In this document: one piece after another, positions 1 to 9,630 of the stretch
Numbering within the stretch: the first letter of the stretch is position 1
How the letters are laid out: every line of letters begins with the position of its first letter
Source of the DNA: Terfezia claveryi
Lineage: Eukaryota; Ascomycota; Pezizomycetes; Pezizales; Pezizaceae
NCBI GenBank assembly: GCA_015179025.1
Contig: WHUX01000523.1
Span: forward strand, 1 to 21,064
DNA length: 21,064 nucleotides
Direction of reading: 5' to 3'
The notes under the pieces: model-generated
The model's database searches: none
The model's input: the letters and a program-made list of their open reading frames with translations, nothing else
What the model was told of the DNA's origin: nothing
Made by a program: the position numbers and the translations under genes

Positions 1-2
1 AG

Positions 3-1403
3 CAAGCTGCACTTACACAGGTACAACAGCTACAGCAGACATAGACAGCACATACCGAATTCATTCAGCGAAGTTCAGCTGACATCTAGAACATAGCTAA
101 TACTGCTGCCAATAAACACAGAAAATTATCGAATGATACACAAAGCACCCTCTCACAGATCCAGAACCTCATTATTTCTGGACAAGAAAACCAAACAAAG
201 GAGTTTCAGACAATTCACTATAACCTTCGATATCTTAAAAGACAAGCTGACTTTTACTATAACCAATATCAGCAAAGGTTTGCTAGTATTGAAGGACAAT
301 TCGCTAGCATGAAAGGACAATTTACTAGTATGAGAGGACAATTTACTAGCTTTCAAGATCGACTTCAAAAGGTAGAACAATGAGTACAGGCTCCTCAGCC
401 TATATATCCTCCAGCAAATACAGCACAAAGACTCGAACAAGTAGCAGGAGGTATACCATCACCTCCTCCACCACCAGCAGAACAACAATGACCCAGAGAC
501 CCTACTCCTCCGCTACCACCTCCAGTAGGACTTGAAATCTTTGAAGATAAGCAGATAGCAGGAAAAGCATCACCTCCAAATAAATTTAAGAAGGAATGAA
601 TATATCTTAAACGCTGGATCCTTCAAATGGATAATTACTTTTTTATCACTCTTACTCGAAATGAAGACCAGAAGCTAGCATATGTTGGGTTATCAATGGA
701 TAGAAAAGCATTGGATTGGTAGAAGGCTAATCGAGTTAAATATCATACTTAGAAGGAGGTTAAGGAAGCTATGGAACTATATTATGGGGACCACTACTAG
801 GCAGATTGAGTATATCATGACCTAGCGGCATTAAAAAAGACTGGTTCTATCTTGGATTATCTAATGGAGGTAGATAGGCTTAACAATTATGCCAAACTAT
901 CCGAGATACAGGTCATCAATATTATAATCTCCAACCTTCCCTATAATCTCTACAAATCAATGGCTTACTATGAAAACCTTCATACCTTTCCACATCAATG
1001 GAGACAGAAACTTATCGAGATGGATATTATTAGTACTGAATTCCAAAGCTACAACCATAATGCTCCTCCAAGTCAACCAGCAGCTAAGAAGCGTACCTTT
1101 GAAGAGCGTATCCAGTTCAAAAACAAACCTACTCAACAGTCTAAGCCCTTCGAAAAACTTCCGGATGCAATCTATCAAAGTAGACTTAAGGAAGGATGCT
1201 GTATTAAGTGTGGAAGAGATGATCATAGGTCTAACAAATACTCTTATAGAAGGCACGCCACTGAACCATATTCCTATAAACCAAAGGTCGCTACTACTAC
1301 TAGTCAAACCCTAGTATCTACCATTAAGAAAGCCCAAATAGACAAAGAACAGCTTCGAATTATAGAACTCGGCTCTGAGGAAGAACAGTCAGAAAACAAG
1401 TAA
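3..1403 (+). pseudogene. gag: Element A Gag, 5' end missing, nine in-frame stops
   Basis: This is the structural polyprotein that would form the retrotransposon particle. One frame runs from position 3 to a TAA at 1401-1403. It is interrupted by stops at 42, 87, 381, 489, 597, 720, 750, 798 and 807, but is open for its last ~590 bases. The order is a Gln-rich N-terminal helical region, a four-fold heptad repeat (279-362), a Pro-rich linker (about 400-530), a capsid-like region (about 540-1060), and a zinc knuckle at 1200-1241. The knuckle reads C-X2-C-X4-H-X4-Y: the last ligand should be Cys but is now Tyr (TAC), one transition from TGC. There is no start codon because the N-terminus is off-window. 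The Gag assignment is firm from the knuckle and its position before protease. Confidence 0.85.
279..362 (+). repeat. Four 21-bp in-frame repeats encoding a heptad
   Basis: Four 21-bp units (279-299, 300-320, 321-341, 342-362) encode FASIEGQ, FASMKGQ, FTSMRGQ and FTSFQDR. The seven-residue period with a Phe at the same place in each unit suits an amphipathic helix or coiled coil in Gag. The fourth unit is the most divergent. Confidence 0.85.
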
Positions 1404-1740
1404 GGAGTACATCACTAACCATCGGACGTACTCCTAGACATTCTCCCCTCATGACAGTTTGAATTCTCATTGCTGGGGAAGAAGTGGAAGCTGTAATAGA
1501 TTGTAGAGCAAGTGCTCCAGTAGTTAGGAAAAGATTGTTAATTAAGTTGGGAATTTGGAAAAGAGCACGTGAAGTTAAGGTTAGATAGAGAGATAAATCT
1601 GGAATTTCTAGAGGAAAATATGTAGTCAATACTAGGTTTAATATGTTGGATTCCTTTTCTCATTTTATAGGTAAGTTCAAGATAGATGCTGAAGTTTTGG
1701 ATATTAGGAAGAAGGATATTATTTTGGGGTTATCTTAGTT
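1382..1740 (+). pseudogene. Element A protease (start of pol), inactive
   Basis: A retropepsin-type protease domain would cleave the Gag-Pol polyprotein. The pol frame is open back to about 1382, inside the end of gag, and continues in the same frame as RT. The catalytic D-[ST]-G motif should lie at 1499-1513 but reads D-C-R-A-S: the Asp remains, while the Ser/Thr and Gly are replaced, which should abolish activity. A motif resembling the second conserved flap end (DIILGLS) lies at about 1716-1737. In-frame stops occur at 1460 (TGA), near 1588 (TAG) and at 1739 (TAG). The gag/pol overlap fits -1 frameshifting, but a slippery site is not proven. Confidence 0.7.
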
Positions 1741-3391
1741 AATGGAAAATAGATTTTTGGTAGATACTCAGGACAGGTGCCTGAGACAGGTCTCTACAGG
1801 TTTGATTGTTCCTTGTTCTATTAGATGGATTCCTACTGTTTCTTTTCTTAAAGTTGAAGAGCCTCTAGAAGATAGCGAGATTGTGCTTATTATTGATATG
1901 AGTAAACGATACTCTTATTACACATATTGCTTTACCAAAGAACAAGCAGCTAGACTCCCTGAACACAAGCCATGGGACCACGAAATCCCCCTCTAAGACC
2001 CAAATGCAAAGATACTATTCGGGGCTATCTATAAGACCACGTGGGAAGAAGATAAAGCACTCCAGAAGTACCTTGATGAAAACCTTCCTACTACTAAAAT
2101 CTGACAATCATGCTCCTCCGCTAGTGTTCCTATCCTATTTGTTCGAAAAAAAGATAGATTCTTAAGGCTATATGTTGATTACCGAGCCCTTAACCATCTT
2201 ATAGTACCAAACAAATACCCACTCCCTCTTATCTCTGAGCTACTTGATAGAACTCGTAGAGGTAAATGGTTCACATGATTGGACCTCAAAAATGTGTACA
2301 ACCTCATTAGGATTGCACTAGGAGACGAATGGAAGACAGCATTCAGAATGAAGAAGGGACTATTCGAGTATACTGTGATGCTATTTAGGTTGACTACTAA
2401 TGCTCCTGCTATATTTCAAGAGATAATGGATACGATCTTTAAGGATATAGAAGGATGTATCTGGTACTTAGATGATATACTCATCTATGGAGGTGAAACA
2501 GAAGAAGAATATCAGCAAATAGTCGAAAAAGTTCTTTAGCTATGCATCCAACATAGGTTAGCAGTTAACCTTATTAAGTCTAAGTTCCATATCTAGGAGA
2601 CGTTATTCCTCAATCATATTGTCAATAGTTAACTTGTCCAAATGGATCCCTCCAAGCTCGAAGCCATGTCCAAATGGCCTATTTCTACCAAGAAGAAAGA
2701 GGTTCAAGCATTCCTAGGCTTCGCTAACTACTATCGTTGATTTATTGCCAACTATAGTGCAAAAGCATGCCCCTTAATTGACTTAACAAAGGATGTTCCT
2801 TTCAGTTGGGGATACAAACAACAGCAAGCCTTTGATGACCTCTGAAAACAATTCCTCACTGCTCCTATCCTTACACAGTTTGATAGACAACTCAAGACAA
2901 TTATAGAAACTGATACTAGCAACCAAGCTATTGCCGGTATCCTCTCTCAATATCATGTTGTCAATGGAGGGAAGCAGCTTCACCCTGTTGAATACTATGC
3001 TAAAACCCTCTCTGCCACTCAATGCAACTAGCCTATCCATGATAAAGAGTTATTTGCAATTGTGGATTACTTCCGGAAGTGGTGAAACTAGTTGGTTGGC
3101 GTTCCAGTGAACGTCTATATAGACCACCAAGGGTTACAATATTTCAACACCAAGCAGAAGCTCAACTCCCGTCAAGCTACCTAGTACCTCCGCATGTCCG
3201 AGTTCATCTATAACATTCACTACAGACCCGGTTCAAAGATGGGTAAGCCTGATGGCCTGTCTAGACATTCAGGGGAAGAGAAATCAGGCATGGATGCTAG
3301 ATTTTTCGAAGATGGACAACTAATGGTACTTGGGGAAGAGGATGAAGAGGAAGCCGAAGACGTTGAAGTAGAAGGAATAGATGTGGCTCGA
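1741..3391 (+). pseudogene. pol: Element A reverse transcriptase and RNase H, broken by many stops
   Basis: These domains would copy the element RNA into DNA and degrade the RNA strand. RT motifs are in order in one frame: [10 protein letters not shown] and LYVDYRALN (about 2120-2190), LDLKN (near 2280, where the catalytic Asp is expected), the active-site Y-L-D-D at 2465-2476, and FLGFANYYR (about 2710). RNase H follows with ETDTSNQAIAGILSQ (about 2908-2952), DKELFAIVDY (about 3040) and DHQGLQYF (about 3122). About 13 in-frame stops interrupt it. TGA sits where the family has Arg (for example after YYR near 2738), and TAG where it has Gln or Trp. That pattern is what C-to-T decay of CGA, CAG and TGG codons gives. 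The tail (3240-3390) is an acidic linker that joins to integrase. Confidence 0.9.
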
Positions 3392-4709
3392 TAGCAGAAG
3401 AAGGATAGACTATCAGTGGTACCCCCCAAGTTTAAGTTGGAAGTGCTAAGGCAGCACCATGATAGTCAAGTAGCAGGACATTAGGGAAGACATCGTACTC
3501 AAGAGCTAGTGTCAAGGAATTTTACGTGGGATAAGTGGCAAGAAGATATAGCAAACTATATGGCAGGATGCGCTAAGTGTCAGAAAGTAAAGGCAGATAG
3601 GCATAGTAGACAAACGAAGTTAGTACTAATGCTAACTGGGGAATGACCATTTGAGGAGATAGTTATAGACTTCGTTAGTGAGCTACCAGAGTCAGAAGGT
3701 TTTAATGCCATACTCGTTATCACAGACCAGTTTACAAAAGTACAACACTATATTCTGGCAAAGACTATATGGATAGTATCCGATATTGCTGATACCTATA
3801 TTAATGAGATATGGAGACTCTATGGCCTTCTCCGACATATCACCTTTGACCGTGGTCCACAATTCGCCTCTAGATTCCTCAAGGAGCTTAACCAAAAGCT
3901 CAATATAACCCTCCGCCTCTCCACTGCCTACCACCCTCAAACCGATGGACTTGCTGAATGAGCAGTCCAAACACTTAAGTAGTACCTCCGTATCTACTGT
4001 CATGATAGGCAAGCTCATTGGAAATGATGGCTACCCTTAGCTGAGTTTGCCTATAATACTGCCGCCTACTCTACTCATAAGTACTCCCCTTACCGAAGCT
4101 TGTATGGCTTCGACTCTCACACCATTCACCTTTTAGATGACTATGAATTCTCCTCTCCCACCGCAGAAGAATGGCTAGACCGAATAACAATTGTGCACAA
4201 TCAAATTCACAATACCCTCAAGCAAATCAACCACAAAAGGAGTGCTATACATCTTGAAAAGGCACGCAGGTTTGCTATCAATGACTGGGTATTTGGTTGA
4301 CCGCTGGAACCTACAGATACGAGCTGGGAACAACCGTTCCCTTACCAGCAAGTAGATAGGGCCCTATAAGGTCATTAAAGCTATTGGTTCATACACATAT
4401 AGGCTCGAAGTTCCACAAGGCATACGATAGTACAACGTTGTTCATATTACCCTCCTAAAGCCATTCAGACAATGAAATGAGCCACAAGATATGGACAAAG
4501 ATGAACCGGATATCTTTGAAGTCAAATCCATCATGGACTCCTATAAAAATAGAGGAATAGTTAAGTATAGGGTGCGTTGAGAAGGATATATGGAGTTTGA
4601 AGATACTTGGGAGACTTTTGACAAGTTGGACAATTGTCTAGAGAAGCTTAGGGAGTATCAAGAGAAGTTCCCCAATAAACCACGAGACAATAGGGATGTC
4701 TGAGGCTAG
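3392..4709 (+). pseudogene. Element A integrase and chromodomain, stops plus frameshift
   Basis: Integrase inserts the cDNA; the chromodomain is thought to steer it to modified histones. The N-terminal HHCC zinc region is at about 3450-3595, ending in CAKCQK. The catalytic core has Asp at 3668-3670, Asp at 3848-3850 and Glu at 3956-3958; 35 residues separate the last two (D,D35E), and 59 separate the first two. The core has stops at 3482, 3644, 3959, 3980 and 4025. At about 4296-4301 the reading passes from the pol frame (TGA at 4298) to the frame starting at 4299 (a +1 shift). That frame continues through the GPY-like region (GPYKVIKAIGSYTYRLEV) to a chromodomain at about 4515-4640 (YRVR...EGY, EDTWE). 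The likely stop is TAG 4707-4709; an in-frame TGA at 4701 may be a mutated sense codon. Confidence 0.88.
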
Positions 4710-4980
4710 GACTCGCATCAAATTATACAATGGATGAAGACATGGTACCTTTTACCTTCCTACTTGTTGTCTTTTCCCTGTGGGTTTTTTGGTGAGAGGT
4801 TTGGTTTTTAACGGCCATGGCATGTATGTATAGGCATACCGGTCTTATGGTACCCTTAAATGGGATAGAGGTATCTAGCTATAAGGTTAGAGCCTAGCTA
4901 TCACAGTTACCTAAGTTGTTACTAATACTTGTCTTTTCCAGGGTCGGAAGGACTTGTATTCAGCTGAGGACAGCTGCCTC
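4710..4980 (+). other. Element A 3' untranslated internal region
   Basis: About 270 bases lie between the pol stop and the polypurine tract. No ORF of note is seen in any frame. The stretch contains T- and G-rich patches but no clear motif. Confidence 0.6.
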
Positions 4981-4994
4981 GAAATGAGGAGTAA
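4981..4994 (+). other. Polypurine tract of element A
   Basis: The sequence gaaatgaggagtaa lies directly before the LTR start TGTTATGG. This is the position and composition expected of the plus-strand DNA primer. Two T residues interrupt it. Confidence 0.6.
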
Positions 4995-5618
4995 TGTTAT
5001 GGCTCAGGTAAGAGACCTACCCTTCCGTAGGATAACCAATACCCTACTACGGCTAACTGTCTTGGCTTGATCACCCATACAGATATCATAGTGCATCTAA
5101 AGAATGGCATTAAAGGGATTGGGTAATGGAAGTATGTGACCTCTAATAATATATCTCATACATGTACTCTCTTCGATATGTTTCCATTATATTCTTATGT
5201 TTGTCATTCATGTATCATTATTGATTGTACTCAAGTTCAGGTCCTGTATGTCAGCCTGACTGCAATGTGTTGAAGTTCAGGCTACCTAATCAATGTATGT
5301 CAGACTGCAATATTCCTAATTAGGAAGCGTCTTTCTATTTGGGTAACAACCTAATGTCAATGCTACTAAGCTATTATAGGAAGCATCATCCAGATCTGAT
5401 TATTCATTATTAGATCTAAGCTTCTATATAACCCACCACTTTTACATAGTTAATATAATAAGACCCAAGCAGTATTCTAAGTCTCATATAGCTTTACTCT
5501 AATCGAGTCCGCTTTACACTCGAGTTGTTACTGCGTTTATACTTATACTTATCTCTAATAACCTATTGATACCTTCACTACTGACTTGTATATCCGTAGT
5601 TATAGCCTGCCTGTAATA
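4995..5618 (+). repeat. LTR of element A (3' LTR), 624 bp
   Basis: The boundaries come from alignment with the second, split copy (10381-10407 plus 19375-19972; 625 bp). The left end is TGTTATG. The right end reads ...CTGTAATA in both copies, which is one transition from the TAACA expected for a TG...CA LTR. It holds a TATA box (TATATAA, 5425-5431), a perfect 14-bp palindrome TTCCTAATTAGGAA (5313-5326), an imperfect stem AGATCTGAT/ATTAGATCT (5392-5417), and a repeated TATGTCAG...CTGCAAT motif (about 5247-5310). Confidence 0.88.
5425..5431 (+). promoter_or_regulatory. TATA box in element A LTR
   Basis: TATATAA lies within the LTR about 190 bp before its end, and is conserved at 19778-19784 in the split copy. 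It is the likely core promoter of the element's own transcript. Confidence 0.55.
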
Positions 5619-6162
5619 GGTTTCTTTGTTAAGCTAAGTAGGACATACCTATTAGTACTATCTTTTGGAGATAGCTCTGGTGGTGGGAACATCAGTTTCT
5701 GGTGAGGTTGACATAAAGGCATAATGATAGTAGTGGCAGAATAGCTAACAGTCAATAATAGCAATTAATGTATTGTAGATATTGAGGAGAATAGATTTAT
5801 ATGTATTAAGAGATTTGAGAGGGGGGGCAAATCAAACTTATATTAGTACTATGGTCTCAATAGTCTCATACCTAATTGGGAAGGAATTGATGTGAGTGGC
5901 ATATACCACTAGGTATTACAAAGATGTACAAAACAATAGCATATTTGCAGTGCACTTAGATTGCAACTTAAGTGGTCAGATGACTTCTGCAACAGGGGCT
6001 TGATACAGTAGCTCTAAATGAATTATTAATATTCGGTAGTAGCGCTATCACATACATATGCAATGTTCTAGGTCTTTCTGACTTAGGAAATTTACTAGAA
6101 GAGGTACAAGCTACTTTCTAAACAGGCTTAGATTTAGGATAGTACTACCAAATAACTCGAGT
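5619..6162. other. Spacer after LTR A, no gene seen
   Basis: About 540 bases of AT-rich sequence contain stops in all frames. A run of seven G is present near 5821. A TGGTGGTGGGAAC string at 5678-5690 looks loosely like a tRNA-primer site but is 60 bp from the LTR end. No reliable feature was found. Confidence 0.5.
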
Positions 6163-6166
6163 CTAG

Positions 6167-6403
6167 CCCCTGTATAAACGACTTGCAAAAGCCCTCCAAC
6201 CTCATAAGTTGGAATCTGTATGTATTGCATACTTTCTATTGTGCCGTAGTTATTTGTATTTTGCTGTTATGCACTTTACTTCTGTTTACTATATACTACA
6301 AAATATGGTAGTGTCACAACATCCATATACAATAAAAAGTATATAGTACACTCAGATTCCAACTAATAAGGTTGGAGGGCTTTTGAAAGTCATTACACAG
6401 GTG
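6167..6403. mobile_element. MITE-like palindromic element, 237 bp
   Basis: Long terminal inverted repeats are visible. The left arm from CCCCTGT (6167) reads through AAAAGCCCTCCAACCT and AGTTGGAATCTG. The right arm, ending at 6403, is its reverse complement with a few mismatches and one 1-base gap over about 55 bp, and weaker pairing continues inward (ATACTTT..TATTG). CTAG flanks both sides (6163-6166 and 6404-6407); it is either a 4-bp target-site duplication or part of the inverted repeat, because it is itself palindromic. There is no ORF inside, so it would need a transposase supplied elsewhere. The superfamily is not assigned. Confidence 0.75.
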
Positions 6404-6409
6404 CTAGAT

Positions 6410-6600
6410 ATTAACACAAAGGTCATAGTCTTATGCAGGTTATAGTCTTATACAGGCCATAGATGGCTATGTGGATTGCCGACTGCTTGAAGCAAACATG
6501 TCCAATAATTAACATAAAGGTTATGGCCTTATGCAGGCCATATAGAACTAGAGTGACTGGCCATGTTGATTGCTGACCAAGCAAACATGGCCTACTCTTA
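6410..6600. repeat. Degenerate tandem duplication, ~98 bp period
   Basis: Unit 1 starts at 6410 (ATTAACACAAAGG) and unit 2 at 6508 (ATTAACATAAAGG). Both continue with TTATGCAGG, GGCCATA, TGTTGATTGC or its variant, and AAGCAAACATG. Unit 1 also has an internal duplication of a TATAGTCTTAT motif. Confidence 0.6.
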
Positions 6601-6618
6601 TGTCTAACTTTGTAAAGT

Positions 6619-6747
6619 CCATAAATACCCCCATAGATCTATGAATCAATTATTCTTATTAACTATTCACAATACTTCCTGCGATCACAACTTCAATACC
6701 TTTCCGCCATCACCACTTACCTAACTAACAACATAAATAATGTAAGT
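6619..6747 (+). promoter_or_regulatory. Promoter-like region and possible splice donor
   Basis: A TATA-like CCATAAATACCCCC (about 6619-6632) is followed by about 80 bases of C/T/A-rich leader with few G. An AATAATG then overlaps a canonical donor GTAAGT at 6742-6747. A CTACAG acceptor-like site lies at about 6813-6818, just before the decayed coding region. This resembles the 5' end of a fungal gene whose first exon is non-coding or tiny. The splicing phase does not give an obvious ATG, so it is tentative. Confidence 0.35.
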
Positions 6748-6811
6748 ACCTCTTAAAGCATAGTTTCTAATGGGGGTATCTAAAATTCCAACGTAGTTCA
6801 TCTAAATACCA

Positions 6812-7930
6812 TCTACAGCACAAAAAGTTAGCCAGGCAAAAGCACTATTGGGGTGGGAGAAGCATGACCCCTAGTACTCCCAATAGAGGAACGAGGTCAA
6901 GGAGTGGGCACAGACTAATGAGATAATAGGGAAAAGGCAGGCTGGTAATGCTCTCTAGCATCAATTCAAAACCTATACCCAACAGGAGACTGGGCTGCCT
7001 ACATCTGGAATTGCCCTAATTCAAAATGGGGCAGCAGCCATCAAAAGAGCAGCTGAGACTGCTCTTGATAAGATTTTGTAAGACATGCTTAAAAAGGCCA
7101 GAGACATAGAGTGGGAGTATGTATTAGCCCAAGTAGCAAACCTGGCTGCTAATACTCCAGATATCCAGTTTGGGGGGCTGATGCAACTAGTCAAAATGCA
7201 GAGGACAATGGTCAGGAGGACTTCCAAAAGCCTGTAAGACTATTCCTCATCAATTCAGCTCACAGCAATAAGGTACAAGATAATTTTAGTAGGGAGTATA
7301 AATGGGATGAAGTTCCAAGCAACTATATTACTATTTTGAGATTGGCATCTCTTTTAGAGATTGTGGACAAGATCCGAGAAAGAATCCCAGCGGGGAGGAA
7401 GGTATGAACTATTTATAGGGCACTAGAGAACCCAAGCCCAAGCAACGCAATCCCTCCTGCCACATGTCTGCAAACTGACGAAGAAGTATAAGCCTTTTTA
7501 GAGCTAACCTCGTCAAAATCTTGCCGGCTTTGTAAAGCGTATATTCCCTTGCACGTAGGAGGGATTCGAAGCATGGAAGCTAAAGATCAGGATGCGGATT
7601 AAAAGGCAAAAGAGAGCTTTGCATGCAATGAAGAGGAAGGAGCAAGAAAAGTACCCAGCTAAGGAGATCTACAATTCTGACTCTAAGGGGTAGAATATCC
7701 AGCAGGGACTGGATCCCTAACTGGAGAATGGTAGGGAAATAGTGCTAGCCAGGGGTCCGACCACTGCCGGAATAATGACTAGGTGAGCTATACTGGAAGT
7801 GGATCCTGCAGCTCCTCCGGCGGATAGGAATACTCGCAGGGTGAGGCGACAGGTGGCATATGATGAAGAAGTAAAGGTAGCCAATAAGGCATGGAGGGCT
7901 TTGGGATAAGGTTGATATATGGAGGCAGGC
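6812..7930 (+). pseudogene. Decayed gene-like region 1, unrecognised
   Basis: A coding-like reading runs on the plus strand with stops and frame changes. From about 6819 to 7176 (frame remainder 2) it reads as a helical, Ala-rich protein ([38 protein letters not shown]). It shifts -1 at a G6 run (7172-7177) and continues to about 7530 ([34 protein letters not shown]). It then returns to the first frame (about 7560-7930), ending in a basic then acidic region (RRVRRQVAYDEEVKVANKAW). Premature stops are mainly TAG, with some TAA and TGA, as in element A. I do not recognise the family. It could be a captured host gene, a non-autonomous element's cargo, or the 5' half of the next gene-like region. 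Confidence 0.45.
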
Positions 7931-7960
7931 ATAGAGGTCTGTGCCAGAGTCTGTTCATTA

Positions 7961-8056
7961 GGATTTTTTTTTTGGGTGGTTGTTGGGATTTTTTTGGGAG
8001 GTGGTTGTCAGGATTTTTTTGGGGGTAGTTGTCAGGATTTTTTTAGGGGGTAGATT
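7961..8056. repeat. Poly-T minisatellite, four ~25-bp units
   Basis: Four units begin GGATTTTTTT or GGGATTTTTTT and continue with a G-rich block and GGTTGTCA or GTAGTTGTCA. Each combines a T7-T10 run with a GGGGGT-type run, so the strands are strongly asymmetric. The array lies between the two gene-like regions. Confidence 0.8.
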
Positions 8057-8148
8057 TAGTTAGCAATTTGAGTTTTTAATAAAGGCATTGAATGCTGTAC
8101 ATTGGAATTTTACCCTTCCAAACCTTCTATGTGAGTCTTTCCTCTATA

Positions 8149-9630
8149 ATGGTTCGAAAATCATCCTCTCAACAAGCCCCTCTGCCAGCAGGGCAGGCAA
8201 GCCGTAAATGCAAGGCCTCTCAAGCAATAGCTCCTGGTATTGGACCATGGCCAAGAATTAAAACTGGGGTTATATACAGGAATAAAATCTTGTTCGATAA
8301 AGAGGAATGTGGATTATAATATTTTGGCTACATTGTAAGCTAATTCCAACGTAGGATAATGGAAATGAATCCTCATCCGATTCCTTGTCCAATTCAGATG
8401 AGGAAATACTCATTGACACTGCTGTGCTCGCGCTAGGTGTTGAAAAAGGTATGTGAGCATTTTCGGCGATTCCCAGTGTTTTGCAACCCTTTGTTAGTAC
8501 TACAAAAAAGATTATAATATAATACATATTATACAAGAAACTACTGTTAATACCCAGGAAAATACTCCTGCTAATACAGTATGCTTAGTCCAAGGCCCAA
8601 ACGAAGCCATGCTATATGGAATGAGTAAAGGAGATGGATACCTTTATATAGTACCAAATCTGTTTTGCTGCATCAGCTTACTAATTGGAAATAGCTCAAA
8701 GCTGTACAATTCCGAATAAGGTTACATCTTATATTTGAATGTCGAGCTAGCATCATGAGGGTATATGATATTGGCCAGTTACTAAAGAAAAGCATGAAGA
8801 TCCAGGTTGAGTACTTGCTAGATGGGGATCGATTCATCTGCAGGCAAAGCAGTCACAGCGTAAGTTAATGGAGTTGCAGATCCCAGTACGAGTAGCCTTA
8901 TAGTCCAAGATCCAACACTAATAGTCAGAAAGGAACTCAAGAGTTACTTCCGCACCGAGAAGATCATTGTGATTATATATCAGTAGTATTTCTAGAGCTT
9001 AAAAATATAGGGGAATAGGGACTCAGATTTCCTAAATAAGATAAATAGTGTCTTCATATACTTTGTGGCATTAGCCATGCGTCATAGTTTGAAGGCATGG
9101 AGGAAGGGCGAGATTGCTCTAGTGATGCAGGAGTTTAAATATGAGACTGCCTGGTGTAAGTTATGTATGACCTATAATGAGGGGTGAAAGTACTCACTAC
9201 ATTAGAAAATGACTAACATGAAACAGGCATATATAAGAGACTCAAGAATACATAGAAGATACATCCAAAAGTAATACAGGAGCTTATTGTGAATAATATC
9301 AAGGCTGATCTGGCATGTCGAATTGCAGCTCAAGTAAGGATTTTGGAACGAGAACCTGTTGATGCACCATAGGTTGAAGATGAAGCCAAATATAAGGCAG
9401 AATTGAGAAAGGAGCTAGAGCACTCATATGACAGATTAAATATGCCAGTACACAAACGCCGTTATGAAGAGAGCCAATTGAGAGATTCTTCTGTAGAGTT
9501 GACAGAGCCATTGGATCCGATTGTTGATAATGAACTGGAGGAGAGTGGAGATATAGATGAAGAGGGTGAAGATTTGGACAGTGGGAGCAGGAATTTGGAC
9601 ATTAATTTCAACGGAGTAGATACGGAGTAA
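8149..9630 (+). pseudogene. Decayed gene-like region 2, possible DUF6532-type protein
   Basis: An ATG at 8149 opens MVRKSSSQQAPLP..., a basic Ser/Pro-rich start. A Ser/Asp-rich stretch (NESSSDSLSNSDEEILID) follows at about 8365-8418. A GTATGT...TAG at 8449-8497 could be a 49-nt intron. Coding-like readings in changing frames continue (IFECRASIMRVYDI near 8730). A long block at about 8880-9190 holds LKSYFRTEKIIVIIYQ and FVALAMRHSLKAWRKGE, then a Phe/Tyr-spaced tail, broken by several TAG stops. Its F-H-x-x-I and A-L-x-x-W-x-x-G spacing resembles the fungal DUF6532 domain, which is expanded in fungal genomes. An open, acidic C-terminus of 75 codons (9403-9630) ends in a TAA. The DUF6532 link rests on a remembered motif pattern only and is uncertain. 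Confidence 0.4.

Larger units (their letters stand above)
1..5618 (+). mobile_element. Element A: decayed Ty3/Gypsy chromovirus, 5' end off-window
   Basis: Domain order read on the plus strand is Gag with zinc knuckle, aspartic protease, reverse transcriptase, RNase H, integrase, chromodomain, polypurine tract and 3' LTR. Integrase after RNase H is the Ty3/Gypsy order, and the chromodomain places it among chromoviruses. Gag lies in one frame (codons starting at positions divisible by 3) and pol in another (remainder 2), so pol is -1 relative to gag over a short overlap near 1382-1403. Both frames carry many stops, and a frameshift separates the integrase core from its C-terminus. The 5' LTR and the Gag start are upstream of the window. 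This copy cannot encode working proteins. Confidence 0.93.

Noticed and set aside
3692..4018. 108-codon minus-strand ORF
   Set aside because: It is antisense to the integrase core of element A, whose motifs are clear on the plus strand; treated as a shadow.
42..4300. Alternative genetic code or stop-codon reassignment in element A
   Set aside because: Three different stops replace several different residues, frameshifts are also present, and the protease Gly and knuckle Cys are lost as well. Mutational decay explains all of this.
5678..5690. TGGTGGTGGGAAC as a tRNA primer-binding site
   Set aside because: It lies 60 bp from the end of LTR A; a primer-binding site normally starts within a few bases of the LTR.
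8309..8354. Short intron (GT...GCTAAT...TAG) in gene-like region 2
   Set aside because: The exon phases on either side do not join in frame without creating a stop, so it is not annotated.
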